A stretch of 64,000 nt of DNA. It comes from Pterobdella sp. o SKG-2022 (lineage: Eukaryota > Annelida > Clitellata > Hirudinida > Piscicolidae). A program made the position numbers and the translations under genes. The stretch lies in contig OZ038321.1 in the NCBI GenBank assembly GCA_964035795.1, forward strand, positions 20,586,283-20,650,282, given 5' to 3'. This document shows positions 25,131 to 38,600 of the stretch, one piece after another (within the stretch, counting starts at the first letter, position 1; each line of letters starts with the position of its first letter). The notes under the pieces were generated by a model. The model was not told the origin of the DNA. It did not search any database and saw only the letters and a list, made by a program, of their open reading frames with translations.

Positions 25131-25447
25131 AAGTTTTCTTAATAAACCATAGTGTTTGTGTCTATTATATTGATTTCCGGCTAGTATACGTCAACAATTG
25201 TTCTTTTGATACTCACCTGTTGTTGCAGGGGGTAAATGTCCGGAGGGTAAATGTCTGGAGGTGAATGTCTGGAGGGTAAAACGTCTGGGGGGTAAATGTT
25301 CGGGGGGTAAAAGTCCGATGGGTTATAGTACTAAAATCATTTAAAACATAACTTTCATTTGAACTAGGTGGCTGTATAGTAAGCAAGCAATCTTTTATTA
25401 TAAAGTAATTGAAAAAAAACAAAGACTAATTTTAATAAATTGAAAAA

Positions 25448-25690
25448 ATGTATCAAGCCTTTCATAAGATCACCTTACATTATCAACTAACACCCATGAA
25501 ATACATCAGCACCAATGGCACTTTCATCGAAGAGCTCGAAGTCTTTTTAGTCTTACTTTTTCTTATTAACAAAAAAGCCACGACTTCATCATACTATCAA
25601 CTTGGATGTTTCTTCGCCACCCAAGTCCCCTTCACTCCAGGAAGCTCAAAGTTGAGACCTATTAATGATCGGACCAGTTATTACAACGCA
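25448..25690 (+). other. Possible exon, unassigned
   Basis: A frame open from 25448 passes KKATTSSYYQLGCFFATQVP and SKLRPINDRTSYYNA and meets a strong donor, AACGCAG|GTGAGG, at 25690/25691. Base composition is less AT-rich than its surroundings. It lies just right of the MULE remnant and 1 kb before the receptor gene, but its phase does not match the first receptor exon, so I do not join them. No family recognised. It could be a remnant of another element. Confidence 0.25.
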
Positions 25691-26694
25691 GGTGAGGCGC
25701 TTGTTTGGTATCTTCAGTTGTTCACAAAAACGAATAGATGTTAAGCCAAAACTTTTTAACCGTTATCAACCAGGTTTCTCCTGAAAGGTGACAAACAAGC
25801 TTGGTTATGATGAGATTAATTAATAATGGGAGAAGCTCATTAGAAAAGTTGCTAATTTAAATTTCTTAATTTCAACTTCATGTTTTTTTTCGTAAAATTA
25901 TTGTTCCAATACAACTGATATTGTTATATTGTTGCTTTTCTATTTAATCTACAATAAAGATTATCAAGCTTTGTAGAGGTGAACTGATTGAGGAATAATT
26001 TAAAAGATGCTAAAACATGAAAAAAGAACATAAACCTGTACACTCCAAAATAGAACTTCAATATTTAAAATATGTTCAAATTTTGAAAGTTATTAAGTCA
26101 CGTTGTCGACAATTTTTCTGGTATATATAACGTTTGTTTTGGCTATTTAACCGGTTTCTTTAAGATATTTTTCAAATTTCATTACAAAATAGAGAAAAAA
26201 CGGAGTTTTTACGCCATGAATTTTGAAATATTATATATCTATACATTGGAACTTTTTGATGTATATTGAAAAAGTTAAGTTGTTAAAGATATTTAAATAA
26301 ACTTGAAAAAATTGTTTGATAGAAAGTTTAAATTTATTAGAATGAAGTTGAAAATTTAGTTGTTTTAGAAAGCAAGTTCAATAAACTATGATGAATCTCA
26401 TCAATTTAAAACTTCTTAAAAGCTTGCATAATTTTCAAAAGACATTGAATGTTTTTTTTGAAATCATTGAACTTTAAGATATCAAAATGAAAATTTAAAG
26501 AATTAGAAATAGTCCTTTTAAATTAAATTTTGAGAGCTTCAAACTCATTACATATTGTTTCAAAGCTTTAATACATTAAAAAGATTCTCTAATTTCGCAA
26601 AATTTCAAATATTAATTGGACTTAGTGTTTAAGTTTTAATATCCTTCAAACACGCTTCTTTCTATATATTAAAATGTTACCACAATACTGAAAA

Positions 26695-29600
26695 ATGAGC
26701 GAAAAAGTCATTGGAAAGTTGGAAAACTCTACAAACATCTCAAACCTGTTTTGCTCGGAAGAAACTCATAAGAAGATCACATGGTACTCTACGCCAGCCA
26801 ATCACACGGCGTTCCTCAGCTGCTTCGAAATACCAACTACTTTGAGTCTTTTGAATGGTAAGTAATTTCATTTTGAATGTAATCTTTATATCTCTCACGT
26901 TATTGGTAAAGCACTATCTATTTTTATTTTTATTGTTTTGAAAAGTTTTTTCAAATATTTTTTCATCATATTCTGCTTAAAAAATAAGGCTTGATAACAT
27001 GGCGAGAAATGAAAAATCTTTGTTATCAATTAAATTTAAAGCCTTAATTTTTTGTTTTTAAACATTATTTTTTATAGTTTTTAACTTCGAAAGCAGAAAC
27101 CTTCATAACTATTTATTTTAAAAAATCTATAATTTCCAATGACTAACGTTAAGCATTGGATATTAAAAAGCCAAACAAATAAAGTAAAAAAACCAAAAGT
27201 AACTTTTCAATACAATTGAAATAGAAAAAAGAGAATTGGATCAAAGAATTAATTCTCGAGTGTATATTTTTAAATGATTTGCTTGAAATCTCTTCGTTTT
27301 CCTGTTTCATCTCATTTAGTACTTTAATAACAATGGTTTCAAATGAGGATGGAGATATCAATTAACGTACTTTTGGTATTCATGAAATTATTTAAAATCT
27401 TCATTATAACAATTTGATTTCATTTTTACAAATAAGATACGGTTTATATGGCTAATATATGTTGATAAGTTTTTCTCATATATTAAACATATAAACCCAT
27501 AATTTAAATTCAAACTTCATCCCTAATTAGATAATTAAATAACTGTGAATTCAATCAGAAAGCATCACACGTGACTGTAGGCCCGATGGAGTGTGGAGCA
27601 AACGTATCAACTATGAAAACTGTTTCCCTCCATTTGTAGTGAACTTAATAAATAATTTTATAAATTTTAACCAATATATTTCAATAGTTGTTAACATGAT
27701 TTTTTTTTATATATGAATTATAAATTTAAAACCTTTTTTATAAAATTGTGAAATAGTGCCATGAAGTGTAGTGTCATTTTAAAGTGATGGGCACTGCGCT
27801 TATTGCGAAACATAGGGTTTTAGTTTGGAATATACCAAGTTTAAAAAAGAAAAAAATAATCGTCTTATTATTTCGATTATTATAATTATAATGGCTTTGT
27901 TAAAAAATAAATAAATTTTATAGTTTTTTGAAGTTTTAAAGCTACCTGTCAGTAAAAACTTGGGACGCAAAAATAAAAATTTCGAATGTTTTTTCTTATT
28001 AGCCAATAATTTATTTTTTTGTTATTGCTGGAACTACAAGAAATAGCTAGTTGTGAAAATTATAAACAGCCAAAAGCAGACAATGAGATAGCGAAGGGGG
28101 CTGGTGTGTGGTGGATTTATACAATAGGACACTCCGTTTTTTTATAATTGAAAAGGTGGCTATGATCGTTGCTCTCATCATCTTCCTTGGAAGCAAGTTT
28201 CTATTTGTTTTTATTATATTTATTATTTAAAACTCATTTTTATTAATAATACCTATTTTTTAAGCACTGTTAGTATTAGTTTATTTTTTTATTTTATATT
28301 TGTTTTAAAAAAATTTTAACTTTTTTTTAGCACGTTTTCCTTAAAAATATTCATGTCGTTCTCGAAAAAAACTTTAGACGTGTTTAACCTAATTCAAAAA
28401 ATATTTTATCGAAAAACTAAAAAGGTCTCACAAACAAAAATTATTTCAGATTTTTTTTGTCTTTAAAAAGTATAAAATCTGGATATAATAAATTTTTAAT
28501 GAAATGTTTTAGCTATGAGGCTATCCAACTCATATTCAGAAAAAACTATTTATAACGAGTATGATTGAGTTGTTTCAAAACCAATATTACTAAAAAAATT
28601 TTATAAATTTCAAGATTAATTTTAAAAGTTAGAAAAGAAAAAACTAAGCGTCAAACTCACAGATGATGAAAGTCTGAAGAAAACTTTTCAAGCATCTATC
28701 AATTAACTCCTAAAGCTTATACATAATAAAAATATATATCAATATATATATTTCTGAATTCTTTTTAAAGCTTTTGGGAACAAATATGTTGAATAATTAT
28801 TCATTAACAATATTACTAATTCCCATGTACACATCAAGCTTTTGTTTCTCACCACTTAGCACTACATCTATCCACTTATCCAACACTCTTCTATCACTGC
28901 GTGATGTCACACCACCAAATATTAACGGACAGTTGTTTGCGGTGCAATCGAAACAAGATTCATGTACAGTTAATCACGGCATTTGTGTTCAAGAACCTTT
29001 TTTGGATGCTGATTGGCTTCCACACGTACTATAGAAACCCGGTAGGTTAATTTAGTTTTATTTAAAATTTATTTATTAGATATTTTTTCCTACCATAAAT
29101 TATCTCATTTTTGGTTAATGCGAATTATAATCCTTTAAAATTATTTAACGAGTCATTTAACGTAAGCTTATTGTTTGCTTGATAAATAAGTTCAATTCAA
29201 AATGCTCCTCTTCCCACAACTTCGAAACTAATATTTTTCGATGCTAGGGGTCTTATGTTATACAAACAAAACACTGTATAAAAATTTGGGATATAGGAAT
29301 TCCAGGCATAGAATTATGTATATTGGATATTCGGAACTTCAATAATATCAAAAGTTCACTTCATAAATTTTTATTAAAGGGTTTGCTCACGCTGAAATAC
29401 CAAAAAAATTTAGTTGCTCTCATAAGATATTTGATAAAATTGAGTGTAAAAATTTTAAAATTGAATATACTAATAATAATGGCAAACTTTTGAAAGTATT
29501 GCTGAAGATTGCAAATAGTTTTTAATGGCAGAATTAATTATTTCCACTCACATGTGAATGCTTAGTGGTTAAAATATAAACGGCTTGCGTATAAACTAAA

Positions 29601-32600
29601 TTTTCATACTTCATTAATTTTTAGTTTACTGATTCTAACATTTTTCCAGATTTAAAATTTTGTTGTCATAGGTTTTTGAAACATGGAAATTATTTATAAG
29701 GGCTTTGTGCAATTTAGCTTTTCTCTTTTAATAAATTATCAATTTGAGCCCTTCAAATTCAAACGTACAAAAAGTACTGAAAAAGTTATAAATCCGTCAA
29801 TTTTTTGTCGTGAAAATTTGAATATTTTGGTCTTAAATTCAAAATATAAAAAGTTTCAAATTTCTAGATTCATTTTGAATTTGTAAAAATAATTTAAAAT
29901 TCTGTGAATAGTTATTAAAAAGCAAGCTTTTGGAAATTGAAAAAAAAATTCTACCATAAAAATGAGTAAAAATTTTAATAAATCTTTAAATCTTTTTAAT
30001 AAATCTTAAGAAAAATCAAAAAAGTACTTTGAAATATTTAACGCAATAACAAACAAACAAAATACAGCAAAACACTGCAAAATTCAATGCTACATCAGGT
30101 GCTGTGCAAAACAATGGTGACCCTCTTTGAATACCACCATCTCTCCACTTTTTTTTGGATGCTGGTCGAAGGTTTATACACACATACATAGAGATTTATA
30201 ATTAATTTTTTCTGAGACATCATCACAGTTGATAATAAAACGGAAAAATTTCTCTATATATAACTTTATCAATCAAATCAATGACGAGTATGGTTATAGT
30301 GCCATCAACTTCAGGAGTTTCTAGACCACTGATTATTATGAACTTTGAATGCAATTTAATGTAATGTAAGTTTTCTCAGAGATGACAATTTAAAAAAAAT
30401 TATGCAAGTATAACTAAATAAACAAAACAGTTAACTAAGATTATATGAAAAAAAAGGTCTGTTAATTGAAACAAAAGCAACCATAATAATACTTTTATAA
30501 ATGAAATTTAGAAAACTGAGTTGATTTTATGAATGTATTAAAATAATTAAATCTGTGATAATAAACAAAAAAATATATCTAGATGAAACTTCAAAAAAAT
30601 ATTTTGAGCAATCAAATGTTAATTTTAGACAAAATTTGAACAACTTGTTATTTGTTTTTTTGAGAGTTTCATGCCATTGTTGTTCATACACAATTAAAGT
30701 TGTTAGAAGAGTTTTCTTTAAATATATAAAACGTAAAAATTCAATATAGAGTTCACCCATTTCTTCTAATCTTTGGTTGAAGGCTTAAACAGAAAAATTT
30801 TTCTATGCAGAATTTTGCATTTTTTTTGAGACATAGAGCTGGAACTTTGAATGACATGAACAAACTTTTTATGTAAGGATTTTGGATAAATTTTAAAAAT
30901 AAAAATTAAAGAATTAAATTTTTTTCATACTTTAAGTATGATTATCTTTTTTTAAGTTTTGTTTTTATCTAGCAACATTGTAAAAAAGCAAAATAAGAAC
31001 TACTAATTCATTCGTTTTTTTACGAAAATTTTTAAATTATAATCGTTAACCATTTATTGAAGTATCTTGAATAAGTAAATGAACAAATAAAAAATTAATA
31101 AACGAATAAATAGATATTTGCGGAAATAGTTGATTAAACTTTAGCTAATTTCAGTACTATTTTGATTTGAACCGCAAATGGTTGGTGTGATATTTGTAAA
31201 CTGATATTTTGCGATCAGCTTAGTTTTTATATTGGTATAATTAGAAGCATGTGGTTTTAATAGATTTTTTAAAAAGTTAATGAAAAAATATACATAGGTA
31301 ATAATTAAAATCGTTTTTTATCATTTTTGTTGTTTTCTAAAGCAAGTAGTTTAAAATTTATATTCGCTTGTTAAATTTCAAAATAAACCACCAGTGATTT
31401 CAGATAAAATTCCACAATGTATGTCCTTCAAACGGTAGCTTCTACATTATTAGCTTAAATAAAACACATTTTTGACTTACATCTTATTTTCTGTTTAATT
31501 TCAAAATTTTATGAAAATTCAACCGTGGATAACGTCTTGGGCGTTCCCGACTTGATATTGAAGAAAATTTTTTTTATAATTGAAAAGCTTCGTGTTTTTA
31601 TAAAACTTGTTAGCCACTGTTTCATTTTCATTTCAAAATAGAAGATGTATGTGAAAAAATCTAAGAGGTGATTGAAAGTCCAACTTATTTATGATCATAT
31701 TTTCCTCTTTGGTTAACTGATTTTGAGATCAAAAATCGAGTTACTACCGGTATTCTAAAATGAAGGAAATATTTGGTTTTGATAAAAGCTCTTTTTTTAG
31801 CACATGAGCTGTGCTAGTCAAAACAATTTTCTGCAAGTTAGACGGAAGAGAATTCCACAGACGTGAAGCATGGTGAAAACCTGGAGACCAAGTGCAAAAA
31901 TCTGAGTGGTTCATAGCCGCGTCTCTAACGGACAAAAGATAAAAAGATAGGCAAGTTTTTTTTAGTCTGAGAGTGCAAGCAATAAGCAAAAAAAAATTTA
32001 AATTTTCATTTTTGGGAAACTGGTAACTAGTGTTCAAACAAGAAAGTTACTGGAAAAGCTAAAGTAATCAGCTTGAAGAAGGGTTTCGGAGGGGTTAAGG
32101 CTTGCGCAAAAGATAGTTTCGCTGCCCGCAGAGAAGAGAATTGCAGTAGTCTAATCTGGGAAAAGATAGTAAAAGCTTAAGAAGTGGCAAGAGGTATGAA
32201 TTTACCTATTTGTTTTGTTGCTTTGATGTGGAAGTTGGAAGGCTAAATCAATTAAATATACTAAGCGAAGTTAAAATTTGAGTCTAGAGTGACACCTAAG
32301 GTTATTAGCTTGAAAGATAAAGAAAGTCTAGTGCCGTCAAAAGTAACCGTAGAAAGGAGATTGTATTTTCTAAAATAAAGAGCTTTCAACAAACATCATC
32401 TCGTTTTTAGTTCAGTTTCAGTTGACTGTAAGAAAACCAAGAGTTTAAAGCGGAAAGACAACTATATAATTTATGAGAAAAAAGTTTCCGCGACTCAAAC
32501 ATTAGATGCAATTTAATTAGATGCGTTTCATGAAGTAATTTACTTAAACATAAATGAATTAAAAATTTCTCTGAAGTTTCAAACTAATTGAGTGGAAAAT

Positions 32601-35600
32601 AATTTTCAAAATGTGGTGGAAAAAAAGTTTTGTAAAAAAACAATGAAGTTTTTGCTTCAGATTTTTTATGCATCATATGATATATTTTATTTCAAATTTA
32701 AAACGTTTTATTCAGTTTTAATTATTTTTGGCCAAAAGGATAAGCGCGCTGTAGAGCAAACCTATTGTGCTAGAAAGACTCCAATCGGAAAGACTTATCA
32801 CCGACTTAGATTCCTACATTAAAAAGGGATTTTAAAATATTTGAAAATTTGAAACTCTTTATATTTACAGCAAGGTTTTTTTTTGTTAAATTAAGAATTA
32901 AGCCACGAAGCTATCAGATTTAACTTTTTTAGAATAGTTAAAAAACACATTGTGACGTTTTAGGATTCAATAGTTTTTAATGAAATTGAAAGTTTTATTG
33001 TCAGCACAAGTTCTTCTGTTAAGCAAAATCTTCAAAATCAAGGAGTTTATCCACAGAAATATTTATGCGATCCACTTGAATAATTCCTCACAAAGTTACA
33101 TCTCTTATATACCACCAATTTCTAAAATTCTAGTACATTTTAATTACCGTAAAGTAATTATAACCAACCTAACAATATAAAACCGGAAGATATTATAATC
33201 AACCTAACAATATAAACTAAACTATTATTTATATAACACAGAGGGGTTCAAAGTAGATAATAGTTAAAACGTAGTAGCTCAAGTAATGTCCGGTAGTTAT
33301 AACCAACTAGATTTTTGTGATATTTATCCTAATAATTATCACGAGTATCTTTCATTTTTTCTTTTATTTTCTAAGAAAAAACTTTTTAATTGAATTTTTT
33401 TAAAAATTTCACTCAAAACTGTTTCATCCCCGTAGTTTTTCTAAAATCTGGAACCACAACTGAGTTCATAAATACATAAATTATGGATCAATTACCTATA
33501 ATTACCGAGTGAAATTTCAAGTGAGTTTTTAAGCTTTTTATCTGAATATTATCCTTCGAAAAATGATGTATAATTTTTTTTAAATTTCAATAAATTTTTT
33601 TTTTGCTAGCTAGATTTCAAAAAATCTGGCTTGTTACTCTTGAATACGCAAACTATCGCTCAATCACATATCACTTCAAAGTTAAACTTGGCAATGAATT
33701 TCTTTTTTGGCTTTTGTTTCATAATTTTCATTTTTTGAAAATTTAGTATTAGGAAAAAATAATAAGTTAAAATGAATACTTTATTTTCACAAAATCGAAG
33801 AAAGTATACCAAAAGCGATGAAAATTTTCGAACTGATAGAAAGTTTCAAAAAACTTTTGTATCGTTTTCAAATAATTTTAATTCATCAAAGTTGATAGAG
33901 ATACGTCGAAAAAAAATGCGATTTTCACAGTAAAAATTCGTGAATAAAAACACTGCCAATAAAAGTTAGTATGGTCAGAATATCAACATTACTCAACGTT
34001 TACGAAAACTTCACTGGCGTTCTACAAAAAAGAATTGTTGTCAAGATAGCCCCATTTTCTTCCAACTGCTTTTATTCTAGAAATTCAAAGTAGCTTTTCA
34101 AAATAAGAGTAAGTTTTTTTGATCAAAAAACACAACTTCATCAACTGGTTGGTAGAAATTAGTATTTCAACCGTTCTTTCAGGCAACCTTGACCGCTCTT
34201 ATTTTTGAAAGCGAAGCACTTATTATTTAATTGTTTGAATCGGTTTTTAAAATTTATTTTTGAAGTTCATAAGCTTTCAAAATTTCATTTTTTATCTTTT
34301 AAAACTTCTGATACAGGTTGCGATTAGTGCGAAAAGCAACCTTTAAATAACTCGTTATTATTTTTGTCTTCACACATGTTATTACTTTTTTAGATTGCGC
34401 AGAGCCATTATTTTCATTCAAACTCGCGTATTTTATAACAATATCAACTGAGTACTAAGACGATGGTACGTTATTTGCAGGCATGCATATCTACACGATG
34501 GTCATCAAGACGTTCCTTTCAGCTCAGTTGAAGTTTTTTCATTTCTGTCTGGTAGGTTGGGGTTAGTAGCTAAAAGTTTTTTGAATAAATTGTGTATAGT
34601 ACTAAAAAAAAGCTAAAATGAATGGCTTCATATAGTAAAACAAATTTCAAAACCAAAATCTAAGATAATTGAATTTCTTTTTAGAAACATCTTGATGAGC
34701 TTACAAAAATTTTTTAACAATTTTTCACGTCAACTTTTGTAAGTTTTTTAGTACGTTTATAAAGCAAATTTTTTTTACTAAAAATTCTTATAAATTAAAT
34801 TTCTGAAAATAAATTATAGTCTAAACCATGCTAGCATTACGAACGTAAAACGATGATGATGAGTATTTAACTCACTAATGTATTAGACGAATTTAAAATG
34901 ATTACCTCAAATTTATTTTTGTTATAGGTTTGAATTCCTAATGTGGTTACTGATAGAATCATAATTTTTTTAAATAATGAAAGATATTTTGATGAATTAG
35001 AGAACAACTTTCAAATAAAAAGTATTAAATCTAATGCATGGATTAACAGATAATAGGTGCATAGGTGAATGAAGCGTAGCTGGAAAGATGAACGAATGGA
35101 AGTTGGAATGATGGATTGTTTAAAAGACATCTCATGTGTTTGAAATTTATTTTCAAATATAAAATATTGTTTAGAAAAAATTTCAAACACAAGTATCAAC
35201 TCTAATGAATGAAATTTTTTTTGAAATTTCAAAATGAGCTTATTAGAATCCTTTATTTAAAAAAAAAACTAATTATTTTGAAGTTAAAATAAAAAATTAT
35301 TAAGCAAAAAGATACATACGACATCTATAAAAGCTTTTGAATAATAAGCTTAAATTGCCAAAAACAGCAATATTAATCATAGTTTATTTATTAGAAAAAC
35401 TTTATTTTTTGACAGTCAGTCTTATCACGGAACATCAGTTAATATTAAGTAAACTCCTTATTTAGAAAAAATTGAAATTTTCACGAAGTAATTTTTTTGA
35501 AGAAAAAGTTAAGGTTTAATTAATGTGAGTTTGAAGAAAATGTTATATCCTAAACATTTTATCCCATGTGGATCAATGTATTTTAAGCATTTATATATAA

Positions 35601-38600
35601 TTCCACAAAAACAAACACAAAACTTTGTTTAACTAATTCACAAAGCTTTTAGTAAAATTTCCTAACTTTAGCTTTCCTTCCACATCATTTTTCTTTATAC
35701 ACCATCTCATATTTTTCCTATTCATTACTTGATAATAAAAGCTACTCTCACTAAAAGCTTTGTTCATCAATTGTAACAAAAAAAACTGTGTTTTGGAAAA
35801 TTTTCTTATTAAAACTGTTCTACTTACAATCTGTTGAAAAATTTTTGCATTACTTTGAAAATCATCGTTTAAACTACTTTAAAAAACAATCACAATATTA
35901 TAAAGCGCTAAAAAAAAAGTTAATTTGTTCTAGATTTCTCCTACTGTATAAATTTACATGATAGTATATTTTTATTTTTTTTTTCATAGAAACCAATATC
36001 TACAATAGTCATAGTTTCATAGTAAAGCACTTATCGAAAATTATAGCTCATGTTTCTCATTAAATGTGATGGAAAAAAATCTTCACATTTGATCTTTCGT
36101 TTAAAAACATTATACAAAAGTTAGCGCAATTATTTTTTGTAGTCAAAATCAAATAATTTTTAGTTATCTTGAAATCTTTTCATTTGACTCAATCGCACGC
36201 ATGAATGGAGGAAGAAAGGCTACATAGCCGTTCGGAAGGTTCTGGTGTCAAAAAAAGAATTAAAACTAAGAGCCATAAATTTACTGCTAATTTTTAGAAG
36301 CTAACATTCATAATGCAACAAATTTCCAAATATTTTATATTTTTTGAAATTTATATTTTTCACGAATTATTCAACTTCAAGTGTTTCACTGAATTAATTA
36401 TATACTATTTATTTAACAAAATTATTTTATTATAATATTCCAATTATTTCACGTTAAACATTCAAATAAAAACACTTTTTGAAGTTTTTTTTATTTCCTG
36501 AAGCTTTTCGTAAGATGAAGTTACATTATCAAGTGAAGGTACAAACATCTTGTTAAACATATGTCATATTAAAAGATAGTGCTTTATTAAATTGTAATAC
36601 AGTAGGCTTCCAAAAGTCCGGGAACATCGGTATCTCTAGTTGTCTGATTTTTTAAAAGCCCGGATAAGTGAAGGTTTATAAAAGTAAACAATATTGATAG
36701 GAGTACAATTATTTGAGCATGCAATCAACATATCGCAGCGCTTCTACCACCTCATCAGTTTTGCTTTTCTTAAAATAATTAGAATCAAATTATTTTGAAA
36801 AAATATATTTTTCATGATTTCTTGTTCATTCAAGAATCTTTCTTTTCTGGTCTCAATTTTATTAGTTTGCCAATAAAAAGTTTGCAGCAATTTCTTCCTT
36901 TCCATTTCTGTTTTACATTGCCCTATTTGCTCGTGTTTTTTCCAAGTTTTTTACTTTGTTAATGACTTTTAAACTTTACTATATTCATCTACTCAACTAA
37001 AATATTTTGTCTATAATTTATGGAAATTTTTCTGTTCTGTAACTTTTCATTTGTTTTTATCTTTATTTTTTCCATAATTATTTTTATTAAATGAGGTTTT
37101 TTGGGGCATTTTCATGCAGTTTTTGTTAGGGTGCTTCAGTTTTTGCTACAACTTTTGCAACGCATATTTTAAATTTGGTTTTGTGACTGATGCACTAAAA
37201 ATATTTCCAAAATTCATTGAGAAACTTTATCCGATCATTGAGGTAACCGAAATTTAGATATCCGAATTTTTGATGGCCTACTGTACTAATATTTATTGTG
37301 TACCTATTTAGTGTGTTTAGTATTTGTTATAATATTATTTTATATTTTTATATTTTTGTTTATCTTATTATTTTTTGTTCTGTTTGTATATGTTAATTTA
37401 CTTTCATTTAATTCATTTAATACTAGCAATTTTTTCGCACTATCAATTATGTTTCTTGCAATAACACCAGAAACTCAAATAAGCACTAAATTTAAATACC
37501 AAAAATCAAACGAAGCTTTATGAAAATTAAACTCATTTCATCAAATGCCTAATAAAATCAGATAAAATTAACGATGAAATTATATTACAAGTATTCAAAT
37601 ACAAACCCAACCACCATTCAGTCGCTCCTTTCTTCATCTGTTTGTTGTGGGTTGTGCTGAGATTAACTTTGAACATCGAGCATTTCTCATCTGGAAACCA
37701 TAGCAATTTCGATGAAACTGATAGCAAGTTTAATGGTACAGCAAACTCTTCTCCAAAAGATCTTGTTTCCATAACCAAAATAATTACAAAGTATGAACAA
37801 TTGTAATGATTTAGTAATAAATACCCTTAATGTTTGTTGTTTTGGGACTATAGAAAGTTGCTTTGTTATCCTTTTTATATTATAATAATTTTTTCAAGTA
37901 CTTGTTGATTTTAAGTTTGAATTTATATTTTTGTAAAAAAGCTGGGTCTAATTTTGGTAATTCGCTATTTTTTCGAAACATCGCGTTTTTTTAAAATATT
38001 TTTTTTATTATGTAATTCAAATAAAAAAAATTCAAAGACTTATTTAAAAAAAAACAAATATACTTTTTTGTTGAGTTGAACTTAATTGGTATAAAACTTG
38101 AAAAATTTCGACAACATAGAATAGCCTTAAACAATAGTGAGAGAAACAAATATTATGAAGTTATTTTTAAAAACAATTAACAAAACGTTGATGCATGTTA
38201 CCTACAAAGAGACAAACACAAAGTCTATATTTACTCGATACATGAAACTTTTCGTAAAACAAAATTACATTCTCAAGCTTGTTTTACGAAAAGCTTCGTG
38301 TATTAAACCCGTTTGTGCCCAAAATGTTATCGGCAGTAATTTTTTAATAAAACTGCTGTTCTTACCTTAAAACAACATCACAAATACACAGAAAAAAACA
38401 AATTAAAATTTCGACAAAAATAAGCAATATACAGAATGATTTCATATCAGATCAATGGGCACGAGTTAGCAAATGGACTTTAATGGCTTAACGTTAAAAA
38501 GAGTAGTTTGAAGAGTTTAATTTATTGTAATTTTAGTCTTGGAGCCAAGACATGGAAAAATTTTAAACGCATCTGTTTATGCGTAGTTACAATATTTAAA

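Larger units (their letters stand above)
24275..25325 (-). mobile_element. MULE-like DNA transposon remnant with sub-repeated inverted ends
   Basis: The left end (about 24275-24342) and right end (about 25228-25325) are inverted copies made of tandem units of the form CCCCCCAGACGTTTTA or CCCCGGACATTTACCC. Outer bases read TATAAGCCC on the left and TATAACCCA on the reverse complement of the right. Between them lies a minus-strand frame (24874-24437) matching the C-terminal part of a MULE-type transposase. The full catalytic domain is absent, so the copy is not autonomous. I could not find a convincing target duplication: flanks GTATCCGGAT and GTACTAAAAT agree only partly. Confidence 0.7.

Noticed and set aside
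24275..25325. A host gene encoding a MULE-domain protein
   Set aside because: Only the C-terminal fragment is open, and it is bracketed by inverted repeat arrays, so it is a transposon remnant.
28774..29034. A plus-strand frame starting MGTNMLNN as its own gene
   Set aside because: It overlaps the TM2 exon of the receptor (28933-29041) in another frame; the receptor frame has the LRCNRNKIH motif and proper splice sites.
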